Shown here piece after piece: positions 24,556 to 32,685 of a stretch of 36,983 nucleotides of DNA. Location: assembly GCA_021847305.1 (NCBI GenBank), contig JAJZTZ010000009.1:1-36983 (forward strand), read 5' to 3'. The notes beneath the pieces are model-generated. The model was not told the DNA's origin. It ran no database searches and saw only the letters and a list, made by a program, of their open reading frames with translations. Made by a program: the position numbers and the translations under genes. This DNA is from Pseudomonadota bacterium (GTDB taxonomy: Bacteria; Pseudomonadota; Gammaproteobacteria; Burkholderiales; JAJZQI01). Within the stretch, counting starts at the first letter, position 1. Every line of letters begins with the position of its first letter.

Positions 24556-25772
24556 CAGAACATCCTCATGCGCACGCCGCTGGACGACTGATCGCCCGGC
24601 TGATTCTCGCCCACCACTACCTGGTCGCCCACCTTCAGGTCGCCGCCCACCACTTCGGTGTTGCGGTTGTCGGTGATGCCCAGCTTCACGCTGACCGGCT
24701 GCAGCTTGTCACCCTGCAATACATACACCGTGCCGCTATAAAGGTCGCGCTTCTTGCGTTTGCCGGCCACCGTGCCGTTGCCGCCGCCATTCTTGCCGCC
24801 GCTTGCACCGGCCGGTTTTTCAGCGGCGCCATTCTGTTGCAGCGCGGCCTCGCTCGGGTGATAACGCAAAGCCGCATTGGGCACCAGCAAGGCATCCTCG
24901 CGCCTGGCTACGACGATATTGACGTAGGCGGTCATGCCGGGCAGCAATATCTGCTCGGGGTTATCGACCGACACCACCACGTCGTAGGTCACCACGTTCT
25001 GCGTGGTGGTCGGGTTCAGCCGGATCTGTTTGACCGCACCGCGGAAATTGCGGTCGGGGAAGGCATCGACCGTGAATTTCACCGGCTGGCCGACACGGAT
25101 ATTGCCGATATCCGCCTCGGCAAAAGCCGAGTCGATCTGCATCTTCGACAGGTCCTGGGCAATCTTGAACAGGGTGGGTGTCTGGAAGCTCGCTGCCACG
25201 GTCTGGCCCACATCAACCGAACGGTCCACCACCACGCCGGCAACCGGCGAGCGGATCACAGAGTAGGCCAAATTAGCCCGGTCGCGCTGCATCTGCGCCT
25301 GGTAGAGCGCCTGCTGGGCTTCCGCCGACTTGCGCGCCTGCACAGCACTGTCCAGATCCTGTTTCGACACGTACTCCTGTTTGTACAAGCCCTGCATGCG
25401 CGCCTCGTTGGCGCGCGCCAGATCCAGCGAAGCCTGGGCGCTGCGGGCATTGGCCGCACTCTGCTGCACCTGCGCCTGCAGCAGCGAATCGTCCAGTTCG
25501 GCCAGAATCTGGCCCTTCTCGACCTTGTCGTTAAAATCGACATGCAGTTTCTTCACCGTACCGGACACCTGCGTACCGACACTCACCAAGGTTACCGGAT
25601 TCAACGTGCCGTTGGCCGACACGCTCTGGCTCAGCCCGCCGCGCTCAATCGCCTGCAACTGGTAACGCTGCGCCGCCGGCTGGGCGGAATGGCGTTTCCA
25701 GAAATACACGCCACCGCCGATAACGGCTGCTGCCAGCAAAACATAAAGGGCCTTCTTCAGGGGAGATTTCAT
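24555..25772 (-). CDS. MacA-like periplasmic adaptor (HlyD/RND-MFP family)
   Basis: 405 residues. Single N-terminal membrane anchor (ALYVLLAAAVIGGGVYFW, about 8-25); then a barrel-sandwich/lipoyl half (SVGTQVSGTVKKLHVDFND), a coiled-coil hairpin with Gln/Ala-rich helices (about 95-165), the second lipoyl half VIRSPVAGVVVDRSVDVGQ, and beta-barrel and membrane-proximal domains. An insertion rich in Gly/Asn/Lys (GASGGKNGGGNG, about 320-335) is unusual. It links the inner-membrane MacB complex to the outer-membrane channel encoded just upstream (ATGA overlap). Substrate class (antibiotic, peptide, siderophore) unknown. Confidence 0.92.
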   Translation of the reverse strand: MKSPLKKALYVLLAAAVIGGGVYFWKRHSAQPAAQRYQLQAIERGGLSQSVSANGTLNPVTLVSVGTQVSGTVKKLHVDFNDKVEKGQILAELDDSLLQAQVQQSAANARSAQASLDLARANEARMQGLYKQEYVSKQDLDSAVQARKSAEAQQALYQAQMQRDRANLAYSVIRSPVAGVVVDRSVDVGQTVAASFQTPTLFKIAQDLSKMQIDSAFAEADIGNIRVGQPVKFTVDAFPDRNFRGAVKQIRLNPTTTQNVVTYDVVVSVDNPEQILLPGMTAYVNIVVARREDALLVPNAALRYHPSEAALQQNGAAEKPAGASGGKNGGGNGTVAGKRKKRDLYSGTVYVLQGDKLQPVSVKLGITDNRNTEVVGGDLKVGDQVVVGENQPGDQSSSGVRMRMF

Positions 25773-27148
25773 GGCTGGACTTTCGTCTCGGCAAGTTGCA
25801 ATAGATCAGCCTGACCCATGGCCTGGGCCAGCGAAGCACGTGATATGTTCCAGTTGTACACCGCCTGCACCTTCTGCTGGCGGGCGCTGGCCAGGGCGCT
25901 TTGCGCATTCAGCACATCCAGGATGGTGCCCACCCCTGCTTTGTAGCGCCCCAGCGCCACCTGGTCGGCCTGCTGGGCGCTGGCGTACAAATCATCTGTC
26001 GCGGTCAGCGACTGGGTGGCGGTGGTCAGGTTCTGCCAGGCATTCCACACATCCAGCCCCACCTGCAAACGCAAGGCGTCCAACTGGGCGGACTTGGCGT
26101 CCGCCTGCGCTTCGGCGGCGCGCATGCGGTAATTGGTGGAAAAACCGGAAAACAGCGGGATGGTCAGATTGACACCGACCGTGTTGCCGCGGGTGAACGG
26201 GCTGCCCTGCGTATCGACGCCATTGCTGTTGGCCGTCATAGACAACGAGGGCCGGCCGGCCGCCCTGGCCACCGTCACATTGGCCTGGGCGGCCTTGAAC
26301 TGGGCCTCGGCCGCGCGCAAGTCGGGGCGCTCCCGCCGCGCCTGGTCAATCAGCGCCGTCATATCGCTCGCCATCCGTTGCCGCGGCACGCTCGTCGCCG
26401 CCGGCTCGACCCGTACCGGCTTGTTGGCATCCAGCCCGAGCACATTGGCCAGCGTGCCTTCGGCCGTATGCAAGGCGCCCTCGGCACTGATCCGGTTGAG
26501 CATGGCCTGTGACCAGGCTGTCTTGGCCTGCAGACTGTCAGCCGGCGTGGCCACGCCAGTCTGATAACGTGCCTGGGCAGCCAGATAGCTCTTTTCGGCC
26601 GCCGCCTCGGAATCCTTCGCCGCGTCCAGCGCCGCCTGCTTGGCCTGTACGCCATAGAAAGCCTGCACGGCAGCCAGCCACACCGTCTGCACTGTGCTGT
26701 CCTGCGTTGCGTTGGCCGCATCCAGCAGCGCCTTGGCGCTATCCAGGCCGGCGGCACGACCGCCGAAATCGTACAGCAGCCAGCTCAGGCCGAGCGAAGC
26801 ACTGCGTTGATCGGTGGACACGCTGCTGCCGGACATCTCGGTACGACTGCGACTGGCCGCCAGTGTGCCGGTCAGACTGGGCAGGTAGGCCGACTTGGCC
26901 ACACCCACCTGCGCCGCCTGGTAGCGGGCATTGGCCCACACTTCGCGGGTTTTCGGATTGTTGCACAGGGCTCCGTCGACCACCTGCGGCAGATTGAGCA
27001 CCTCGCCCGGTAAAAATGCCGCACAACCTGCAGGCGTATGGAGTGAAGCATCGGTGTTGAAAGGATCGAGCGTATCCGCCGCCCCGGAAGATTGCATTCC
27101 CAGACACAACAACGCAGCAGTCGACAGGACACGCGTCAGGTAAGACAT
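25769..27148 (-). CDS. TolC-like outer-membrane efflux protein
   Basis: 459 residues with a signal peptide (ALLCLGMQSSGAAD). Two outer-membrane efflux protein repeats: long Ala/Gln-rich helices (YQAAQVGVAKSAYLPSLTG, about residues 70-90; AAEAQFKAAQANVTVARAAG in the second half) and LGLSWLLYDFGG / VNLTIPLFSGFSTNYR strand motifs of TolC-family proteins. First gene of the four-gene pump operon, overlapping macA by 4 nt. SD is poor (GGAG 11 nt away). A dedicated TolC partner suggests a stand-alone exporter like PvdRT-OpmQ. Confidence 0.92.
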   Translation of the reverse strand: MSYLTRVLSTAALLCLGMQSSGAADTLDPFNTDASLHTPAGCAAFLPGEVLNLPQVVDGALCNNPKTREVWANARYQAAQVGVAKSAYLPSLTGTLAASRSRTEMSGSSVSTDQRSASLGLSWLLYDFGGRAAGLDSAKALLDAANATQDSTVQTVWLAAVQAFYGVQAKQAALDAAKDSEAAAEKSYLAAQARYQTGVATPADSLQAKTAWSQAMLNRISAEGALHTAEGTLANVLGLDANKPVRVEPAATSVPRQRMASDMTALIDQARRERPDLRAAEAQFKAAQANVTVARAAGRPSLSMTANSNGVDTQGSPFTRGNTVGVNLTIPLFSGFSTNYRMRAAEAQADAKSAQLDALRLQVGLDVWNAWQNLTTATQSLTATDDLYASAQQADQVALGRYKAGVGTILDVLNAQSALASARQQKVQAVYNWNISRASLAQAMGQADLLQLAETKVQP

Positions 27149-27221
27149 CGATCACTTTGCTCCGAATGGTAGCTGTAGGAGTGTGGCACTGTAACGCAAG
27201 TTCAACCGCGCCAGATGATCT

Positions 27222-28412
27222 TTACTTAAGTTTACTTTCATTCAGCCAGGCGGCATGAATCTGTTCCAGCGCCTGCCGCACCACGGCCCTTGGCGTACCG
27301 ATATTGAGCCGCATAAAACCGCTGCCGCCTTCACCGAATACCGTGCCTGGATTCATGCCTACCTGCGCCTGCTCGACGAAGAACCGCTGCAGTGCCGCGT
27401 CATCGAGCCCCAAGCCGCGGCAATCGAGCCACAGCAGATAAGTGCCCTCAGGCCAGATCAGCCGGATCTGCGGCAAATGTTCCGCCAGGTAAGCGGCCAC
27501 AAAGCTGCGCGTCTCGTCCAGATAAGCCATCAGCGCATCCAGCCAAGTCTCACCCCCATTATAGGCGGCCGCAAAAGCCGCCACGCTGAAGGGATTGGAC
27601 GCGCTCACATGCAGGCTGTTGAACACACCCGCCAACGCCGCCCGCTGCTCCGCCGCCGGCACGATCAGGGCCGACAGACCCAAACCGGGAATGTTGAAGG
27701 TCTTGCTCGGCGCCACGGCGGTGATCACATGCGGATCATTCCCGGCCAGCTGCGCCAGCGGAATATGGCGGCTGTCCGGATACACCAGATCGGCATGTAT
27801 CTCATCCGCCAGCACCAGCACGTCATTGCGTCGGGCAATCTCCAGCACCTGCTGCAATTCATCCTGCGTCCACACCCGCCCCACCGGATTGTGCGGTGTG
27901 CACAGCAGCATCAGCTTGGCCGTTCCAGCCTGCTGTTCCAGCTGTTCGAAATTAATGTGGTAGCGATCCTGCCGCAATGCAAGCGGATTCTGCACCAGAC
28001 GCCGCTCGTTCTGCGTCACGGCGGAGAAGAAGGGGAAATACACCGGCGGTTGCACGATCACCGGCTCGCCCGGTTGGGTAAAGGCTCGCACGCAGGCAAA
28101 CAGCGACGGCACCACCCCCGGCGACCACACGATCCATTCGCGCTTCACCTGCCAGCCGAAACGCCGCTGCAGCCAGCCGATCAGCGCATCGTACAGTTCG
28201 TCGGGGTACAGCGTGTAACCGTATACCGGATGCGCAGCACGTTCCTGCAATGCCCGTGTCACGACCTCGGGCGCGGCAAAATCCATGTCGGCCACCCACA
28301 TGGGCAGCACATCGGTTGTGCCGAAATAGCCCTGACGGCCGTCGAATTTGACGCTGGCGCTATGGCTACGATCGATGATCTGATCGAAGTTGAAGGTCAT
28401 GGGATTTTGCAT
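27222..28412 (-). CDS. MalY/PatB-type PLP-dependent cystathionine beta-lyase
   Basis: 396 residues, fold-type I aminotransferase superfamily, C-S lyase branch. N-terminus FNFDQIIDRSHSASVKFD resembles MalY. Active-site features: LPMWVADMDFAAPE, LLCTPHNPVGRVW, LADEIHADLVY, and the PLP Lys in VAPSKTFNIPGLGLSALIVP. It cleaves cystathionine or cysteine conjugates to pyruvate, ammonia and a thiol. ATG 28400 (MTFNFD) fits MalY-type N-termini as well as ATG 28412; neither has a good SD. Separated from the pump operon by 73 nt and probably independent. Confidence 0.9.
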   Translation of the reverse strand: MQNPMTFNFDQIIDRSHSASVKFDGRQGYFGTTDVLPMWVADMDFAAPEVVTRALQERAAHPVYGYTLYPDELYDALIGWLQRRFGWQVKREWIVWSPGVVPSLFACVRAFTQPGEPVIVQPPVYFPFFSAVTQNERRLVQNPLALRQDRYHINFEQLEQQAGTAKLMLLCTPHNPVGRVWTQDELQQVLEIARRNDVLVLADEIHADLVYPDSRHIPLAQLAGNDPHVITAVAPSKTFNIPGLGLSALIVPAAEQRAALAGVFNSLHVSASNPFSVAAFAAAYNGGETWLDALMAYLDETRSFVAAYLAEHLPQIRLIWPEGTYLLWLDCRGLGLDDAALQRFFVEQAQVGMNPGTVFGEGGSGFMRLNIGTPRAVVRQALEQIHAAWLNESKLK

Positions 28413-28509
28413 ATAGTTACCGTTAACGGAATTTTACTTATTGTAGGCCGGGGCGCCCGGCTTATCCCTGCCCATTACACAGTAAACAGCAGCTATTACA
28501 CAAACCTGG

Positions 28510-29331
28510 CTACGCCGGTAAAAAGAACCGCCCGCTCAATTCCTCCAATCCCAACATTTCCAACATCTCCTGCAAACGCTTCGCCGAGCGGCGATTGGGC
28601 TGGTTGGTGCGGCTGGCGATGATCAGTTCGTTTTTCATGGAGTGTTCCCAGCCCACCAGCTCGGTTACATTGAGCTGGTAGCCGTGGGCTTCCAGTTGCA
28701 GGCAGCGCAGTACGTTGGTGACCATGCTGCCGAATTCACGGGTGTGGATGGGATGGCGCCACAGCTCCACCAGCGGGGTCTGGCTCAGCATGCGGTTTTT
28801 GTTCCTTTTCAGCACGGCGGCCACTTCGGCCTGGCAGCAGGGTACCAGCACGATGTGCTGCGCCTGCTTTTCCAGGGCAAAGTGAATGGCGTCGTCGGTG
28901 GCGGTGTTGCAGGCGTGCAGGGCGGTCACCATGTCGACCTTGGCCGGCAGGCTGGGCGAACTGATGGATTCGGCGACGGACAGGTTGAGGAAGGACATGC
29001 CCTTGAAATCCAGCCGTGCGGCCAAATCCTGCGAGTGCTTGACCAGTTCTTCGCGCGTTTCAATGCCGTAAATGTGCGGCTGGCCTTCCTGACTTTTGAA
29101 AAACAGGTCGTACAGGATGAAGCCAAGGTAGGATTTGCCCGCGCCGTGGTCGACCAGACTGATGTCGGGGTGGGTCTGCTGGATGTCCTTTAACAGCGGT
29201 TCGATGAACTGGAACAGGTGGAACACCTGCTTGAGTTTGCGCCGGCTGTCCTGGTTCATTTTGCCGTCGCGGGTGAGGATGTGCAGCTCTTTCAGCAGCT
29301 CGACCGACTGGCCGGGGCGGACTTCATACAT
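28510..29331 (-). CDS. Class I SAM-dependent methyltransferase (Methyltransf_32-like)
   Basis: 273 residues from ATG 29331, which overlaps the MOSC gene stop by 8 nt. The frame stays open upstream within the MOSC gene but homology-like content begins here (MYEVRPGQSVELL). SAM-binding motifs: LVDHGAGKSYLGFILYDLFF, HIYGIETREELV, and ALHACNTATDDAIHFAL followed by HIVLVPCCQAEV, the pattern of the Methyltransf_32 family. Substrate unknown; a nucleic-acid or protein target is possible. Last gene of the yaeQ-DUF1415-MOSC chain. Confidence 0.85.
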   Translation of the reverse strand: MYEVRPGQSVELLKELHILTRDGKMNQDSRRKLKQVFHLFQFIEPLLKDIQQTHPDISLVDHGAGKSYLGFILYDLFFKSQEGQPHIYGIETREELVKHSQDLAARLDFKGMSFLNLSVAESISSPSLPAKVDMVTALHACNTATDDAIHFALEKQAQHIVLVPCCQAEVAAVLKRNKNRMLSQTPLVELWRHPIHTREFGSMVTNVLRCLQLEAHGYQLNVTELVGWEHSMKNELIIASRTNQPNRRSAKRLQEMLEMLGLEELSGRFFLPA

Positions 29332-29767
29332 CGGTGGGCACCTCGAAGATCGCAGGCATGTTGAGGAAAATTTCTCCACCCTGCAATACGCGGCAAGTGA
29401 CGCCGCCGCGCCAGTCCTTGGCCAGGGCGTCGAACAGGCCGGGGTGAACGGCTTGCATGCGCTCGCACGGATCGCATTCGCCGGTGACTTCCAGCACCGC
29501 TTCGCCCAGCGCAATGCGGCTGCCGGGGATTTTAGGAACGTCAGCCAGCAGCAGGTTGGCGCGCCGGTCGGTCCAGGGGCGTTCGATACCCAGTTCGGCA
29601 CAGGCGGTCTGCCAGTCGGTCAGGGCTAATACCGTGATCTGCCGTTTGCCCGGCTTGCCGCGCCAGTCGCCCAAGAGGCCCGTTTCCGTGTTCAGTTGGC
29701 CCTGTTCTTCTGCCCGCATGGGCGCGAATTTGGCCGATTTGACGGCGATGCCCAGCAGGGTGCTCAT
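29324..29767 (-). CDS. MOSC-domain protein
   Basis: 147 residues forming a single MOSC domain (Moco sulfurase C-terminal fold): GLLGDWRGKPGKRQITVLAL, RRANLLLADV, IALGEAVLEVTGECDPCERM with the conserved Cys pair, GGVTCRVLQGG. Such stand-alone proteins bind sulfur or molybdenum cofactor-related ligands; function not defined. Overlaps the DUF1415 gene by 4 nt and the methyltransferase gene by 8 nt. Confidence 0.9.
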   Translation of the reverse strand: MSTLLGIAVKSAKFAPMRAEEQGQLNTETGLLGDWRGKPGKRQITVLALTDWQTACAELGIERPWTDRRANLLLADVPKIPGSRIALGEAVLEVTGECDPCERMQAVHPGLFDALAKDWRGGVTCRVLQGGEIFLNMPAIFEVPTDV

Positions 29768-30345
29768 TCAGACTCATCCGGGTTGAGAGACTGGCACTGT
29801 TCCAGCAGGGCACGCATGTGCTCGGTGCCGAGTTTTTCCATCAGCTTGACGTTCCGCTCGGGGATCTTGTCGGGCCGGACATAGGTGGACAGGGCGTGTT
29901 CCAGACTGTCCTCGCGCAGCAGGTGCAGAATCGGGTAGGGCGAGCGGTTGGTGTAGTTTTCCGCATCGGCCGCGCGAGTGCCGGCAAAGCGGTAGTTGGG
30001 GTGCATGCTGGCGATCTGGAACTCGCCGGCGTAACCGCCTTGTTCCAGCAGAGCGTCGACCACATCGAGAAAGTCGTTGTAGTCGAGGAAATTGTTGAGC
30101 GCGTTGGGGTGGATCAGCAGAGTGGTGTCGATTTCGTCCGCCGGGGTGTCGCGCAGGCGCTCCAGCTCGTCCTGCAGGTCTTGCAGCAGCGCCTCGCGGG
30201 TGGCGGCTTCGCTGACAAAGAAGCGCACCAGGCCGGCATCGTAGGGCATACGGGCGAAGGGGCACAGGTTCAATGCGATGACCACCTTTTCCACCCAGCA
30301 GCGGGTGCGGGCAATGACACTATCGACATCAGCTGGCGTGGTCAT
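29764..30345 (-). CDS. DUF1415 family protein
   Basis: 193 residues from ATG 30345 (MTTPADVDSVIARTRCWVEKVV). Conserved family features: VIALNLCPFARMPYD, LLIHPNALNNFLDYNDFLD, FQIASMHPNYRFAGT, NRSPYPILHLLREDSLE. Soluble, function unknown. The start shares a base with the yaeQ TAA (TAATG). Longer upstream frame is just yaeQ in another frame. Confidence 0.9.
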   Translation of the reverse strand: MTTPADVDSVIARTRCWVEKVVIALNLCPFARMPYDAGLVRFFVSEAATREALLQDLQDELERLRDTPADEIDTTLLIHPNALNNFLDYNDFLDVVDALLEQGGYAGEFQIASMHPNYRFAGTRAADAENYTNRSPYPILHLLREDSLEHALSTYVRPDKIPERNVKLMEKLGTEHMRALLEQCQSLNPDESE

Positions 30346-30881
30346 TATTTCAGTCTTTCCATGCGGGTATGCAGGGTGTGATTGTCGTCGGCCAGCATGA
30401 TTTCGCCGTCCTGGATGGTGCAGGACAGCTGCATGGTGCGCTGGGCCATCTGCGCCAGCAGCTGGCTGGCTTCCTGCGGCACGACATAGACGGTCAGGTT
30501 GTCGAGTTTCAGCAGTTCTTTTTTGCTGCGCTCCCACCAGATGTCCACCGTGCGTCCGCCGTAGCAGTACAACAGCACCTGTTCCGCCCGGCCGCTGGCC
30601 TTGCGCAGCAATTTCTCTTCCGGCAGGCCGACGTCGATCCATTTTTCGATTGCCCCGGTCAGGTCCTTTTGCCACAGATCCGGTTCGTCATCGGCCGACA
30701 GGCCGGCGCCGAAAGCCAGTTGTTCATCGGCATTGAGGGCGAAGGCCAGCAGCCGCACCATCATGCGTTCGTCGGTTTCCGACGGGTGCTGTGCCAGCGT
30801 CAGATTGTGGCTCTGGTAGTAGTGCCGGTCCATGTCGGAGACCTGTAACTCGGCCTTATAGACTGTCGATTTGATTGCCAT
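30345..30881 (-). CDS. yaeQ: YaeQ family protein
   Basis: 178 residues from ATG 30881 (MAIKSTVYKAELQVSDMDRHYY). Typical YaeQ content: HPSETDERMMVRLLAFAL, DEPDLWQKDLTGAIEKWIDVG, GGRTVDIWWERSK. PD-(D/E)XK-like fold is known for the family; a biochemical activity is not firmly established. The 13-nt gap after fau and weak A-rich SD suggest co-transcription. E. coli YaeQ is 181 residues. Confidence 0.92.
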   Translation of the reverse strand: MAIKSTVYKAELQVSDMDRHYYQSHNLTLAQHPSETDERMMVRLLAFALNADEQLAFGAGLSADDEPDLWQKDLTGAIEKWIDVGLPEEKLLRKASGRAEQVLLYCYGGRTVDIWWERSKKELLKLDNLTVYVVPQEASQLLAQMAQRTMQLSCTIQDGEIMLADDNHTLHTRMERLK

Positions 30882-30894
30882 CGTTTTTCTTTGA

Positions 30895-31461
30895 TTAAAC
30901 TGCCCAGACGTCATCAAGCGGCACATCCCACGGTTCCAGCGGCAGGCAGTCTACCTGCTGGAAGCGATAGGCGGCGCCGATCAGTTTGGGTTGCCGCCAC
31001 TTGCCGCGCAGGCGCAGGAAGCTGAAGGTGGTATCGTAAAAGCCGCCGCCCATGCCGAGACGTCCGCCGGCGGGGTCGAAGGCGACCAGCGGCAGGATCA
31101 CGGCATCAAGACGGCGAAGGGGAAACTTTTTCAGACTGTGAAATTCGCTGATGCCAAAGCGGTTGAGCTGCCAGCTGCCGCGGCTGCCCACCCGTGAAAA
31201 GCACATTTTGCGCCGCTGCAGCGACTTGGGCAGGTTGGGCAGGTAGCAGTGGCGTTTTAGCCACAGCAGACGGTTAAGCAGGGGCAGCACGTCTAGCTCA
31301 CCGCCGACCGGCATGTACAGGGCAATGTGTTGATGGCGCAATATGCCTTTTCGCAGTGCCAGGCGCATGAAGCGCTCGCCGGCCTGGCGCTGTGCCCGGA
31401 TGGGCAGAGCCAACCGCTGGCGGCGCATGGTCCGCCGGATTTCTGCTTTGTTTATTTGCAT
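30895..31461 (-). CDS. fau: 5-formyltetrahydrofolate cyclo-ligase
   Basis: 188 residues from ATG 31461 (MQINKAEIRRTMRRQRLAL). It converts 5-formyl-THF to 5,10-methenyl-THF with ATP. Motifs: IALYMPVGGELDVLPLL, and the ATP/product site VAFDPAGGRLGMGGGFYD. The reading frame extends upstream through the 6S RNA, but that stretch is RNA gene, not protein. The gene sits 8 nt after the 6S 3' end, the arrangement conserved from gamma- to betaproteobacteria (ssrS-ygfA). Confidence 0.92.
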   Translation of the reverse strand: MQINKAEIRRTMRRQRLALPIRAQRQAGERFMRLALRKGILRHQHIALYMPVGGELDVLPLLNRLLWLKRHCYLPNLPKSLQRRKMCFSRVGSRGSWQLNRFGISEFHSLKKFPLRRLDAVILPLVAFDPAGGRLGMGGGFYDTTFSFLRLRGKWRQPKLIGAAYRFQQVDCLPLEPWDVPLDDVWAV

Positions 31462-31468
31462 GGAATGG

Positions 31469-31646
31469 GGCGCCCCCGCAACTGCCGATGGGTTACTATC
31501 CTGAACCGGAGGTTCAGGGGGTCGCAGCGGGACTACTTCGGGTACATCCGGGGAGGACGCGCACACCAGTAATCGTATGAGCCACAACCGAGTCGAGTAG
31601 ACATTGGTTCAAGGAACTCGTAACCGTCACGAACAGCGCAGGGACA
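31469..31646 (-). ncRNA. ssrS: 6S RNA
   Basis: About 178 nt between zapA and fau. The minus strand shows the complementary closing ends (GTCCCTGCGCTGTTCG at 5', CGGCAGTTGCGGGG at 3') and the conserved 3'-half hairpin CCTGAACC-TCC-GGTTCAGG (31518-31500). TACCCGAAGTAGTCCC and CTGCGACC flank it, as in betaproteobacterial 6S. A -10 element TATACT (31659-31654) precedes the 5' end. It sequesters sigma-70 RNA polymerase by mimicking an open promoter. Ends are approximate to a few nucleotides. Confidence 0.87.
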
Positions 31647-31661
31647 AAGAAACAGTATAAC

Positions 31662-31970
31662 TCAGAACAACTCGTCCTGCCCGTCGAGGGCTTCATCCAG
31701 ACGCGCTTTCATGGTGTCGATTTTACGCTTAAATTCACTGATGTCAAAACTGCTTCCACCCTTGGAGGAAAGCAGCTCATGGGTGATGTTGAGCGCCGCC
31801 ATGATGGCGATGCGTTCAATGCCGATGATCTTGCCGGCATCGCGAATCTCGCGCATTTTGCGGTCAAGGTAGTCCACCGACATCAGCAGCGAGGCCTCTT
31901 CGTCGGCCGGGCAGGCCACGCGGAATTCGCGGCCCATGATGTTTACGTCGAGATTCTTGGGCGTGCTCAT
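31662..31970 (-). CDS. zapA: Cell division protein ZapA
   Basis: 102 residues: NVNIMGREFRVACPADEEASLLMSV-type N-terminus, then IGIERIAIMAALNITHELL and a C-terminal coiled coil ending LDEALDGQDELF. It crosslinks FtsZ filaments at mid-cell. Its start overlaps the upstream coiled-coil gene by 4 nt (ATGA). Followed within 20 nt by the 6S RNA. Confidence 0.94.
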   Translation of the reverse strand: MSTPKNLDVNIMGREFRVACPADEEASLLMSVDYLDRKMREIRDAGKIIGIERIAIMAALNITHELLSSKGGSSFDISEFKRKIDTMKARLDEALDGQDELF

Positions 31971-32164
31971 GCGTCGGCGGGGAGAGTGTTCAGGATGTTT
32001 TCCAGGCGTTCGACCGCAACGGCAACCTTTTCCTGCAGGTGGCGATTGTCATCGTTGCTGCTGGCAAGCTGCTGGCGCAGACGCACGTTCTCGGCGCGCA
32101 GGCGCTGGCACAAATCGGTGATTTGCGTGATACGTTCTTCAAGTTGTGCCAATTCCTGTTCCAT
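31967..32164 (-). CDS. Small coiled-coil protein, ZapB-like (TIGR02449-type)
   Basis: 65 residues from ATG 32164 (MEQELAQLEERITQITDLCQ): one continuous heptad-repeat coiled coil (LRAENVRLRQQLASSNDDNR, LQEKVAVAVERLENIL). Small coiled-coil proteins encoded just before zapA are usually ZapB-like division factors. A longer start would include promoter DNA. A sigma-70 promoter at 32172-32199 predicts transcription beginning at or next to this ATG, so the mRNA seems leaderless; no Shine-Dalgarno is present. Confidence 0.82.
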   Translation of the reverse strand: MEQELAQLEERITQITDLCQRLRAENVRLRQQLASSNDDNRHLQEKVAVAVERLENILNTLPADA

Positions 32165-32171
32165 GGTGATC

Positions 32172-32199
32172 ACTATAGCTGGAAACCGCTTAAAGTCAA
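32172..32199 (-). promoter_or_regulatory. Sigma-70 promoter of zapB-like/zapA/6S/fau chain
   Basis: Minus strand TTGACT (32199-32194), 16-nt spacer, TATAGT (32177-32172). Only 7 nt separate the -10 from the ATG at 32164, placing +1 at about 32164-32166. Strong match to consensus. Confidence 0.75.
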
Positions 32200-32328
32200 C
32201 CAGTAAGCGCACCTTTTGAAAGTGTTTTGCTAGTTGGTCGTCATAACTTGAGAAAATGCATGCCAGGGCCTGCGCATCCTCGTCTTATCCCGATAGTGGT
32301 ATGATTACATCCCTTTGATTTATGGCTT

Positions 32329-32344
32329 GCCGGACTTTTCCGGC
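32329..32344 (+). other. Leader hairpin before the unknown two-gene operon
   Basis: GCCGGA-CTTT-TCCGGC, a perfect 6-bp stem 11 nt before the ATG at 32356. It sits where the ribosome site should be. A -10-like TATGAT lies near 32299-32304. Role not known. Confidence 0.35.
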
Positions 32345-32355
32345 GAAAGCGAACC

Positions 32356-32685
32356 ATGAGCGACTTTTCCGAATTTATTGACCCCAGTGCCGATTTTGAC
32401 GAACTGAACCCCGTGCGGGACGATGCGGTGCGCGTGACGGGCAAGACCAAACGCGGCAAGGAGTGTGTGCTGCTGGACAATACCGGCAAGCAGCTGCCGC
32501 TGGAGGAATTGCAGGATATCCTCAACGGCTTGATCGAGAACGATATCTTTGGCTTCCGTAGCCTATCTCCGGCCGGCGGCGGCACCATCGACATCGATCG
32601 GCGCGAGTCGACTCATGTGCAGATCGGCGACGACATCTACCGTTTGATTGTCCTGCGCTATGAAGCGCGCATCGAGAATTTCTAA
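32356..32685 (+). CDS. Conserved-looking hypothetical protein (109 aa)
   Basis: Acidic soluble protein without signal peptide or membrane segment. Visible parts: an acidic N-terminus FSEFIDPSADFDELNP, RVTGKTKRGKECVLLDNTGK, then LEELQDILNGLIENDIFGF, and a Gly-rich turn SPAGGGTIDID. Not recognised. Its stop overlaps the next gene's start (TAATG), so the two are translationally coupled and likely act together. Divergent from the zapB-like/zapA chain. Confidence 0.75.
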   Translation: MSDFSEFIDPSADFDELNPVRDDAVRVTGKTKRGKECVLLDNTGKQLPLEELQDILNGLIENDIFGFRSLSPAGGGTIDIDRRESTHVQIGDDIYRLIVLRYEARIENF

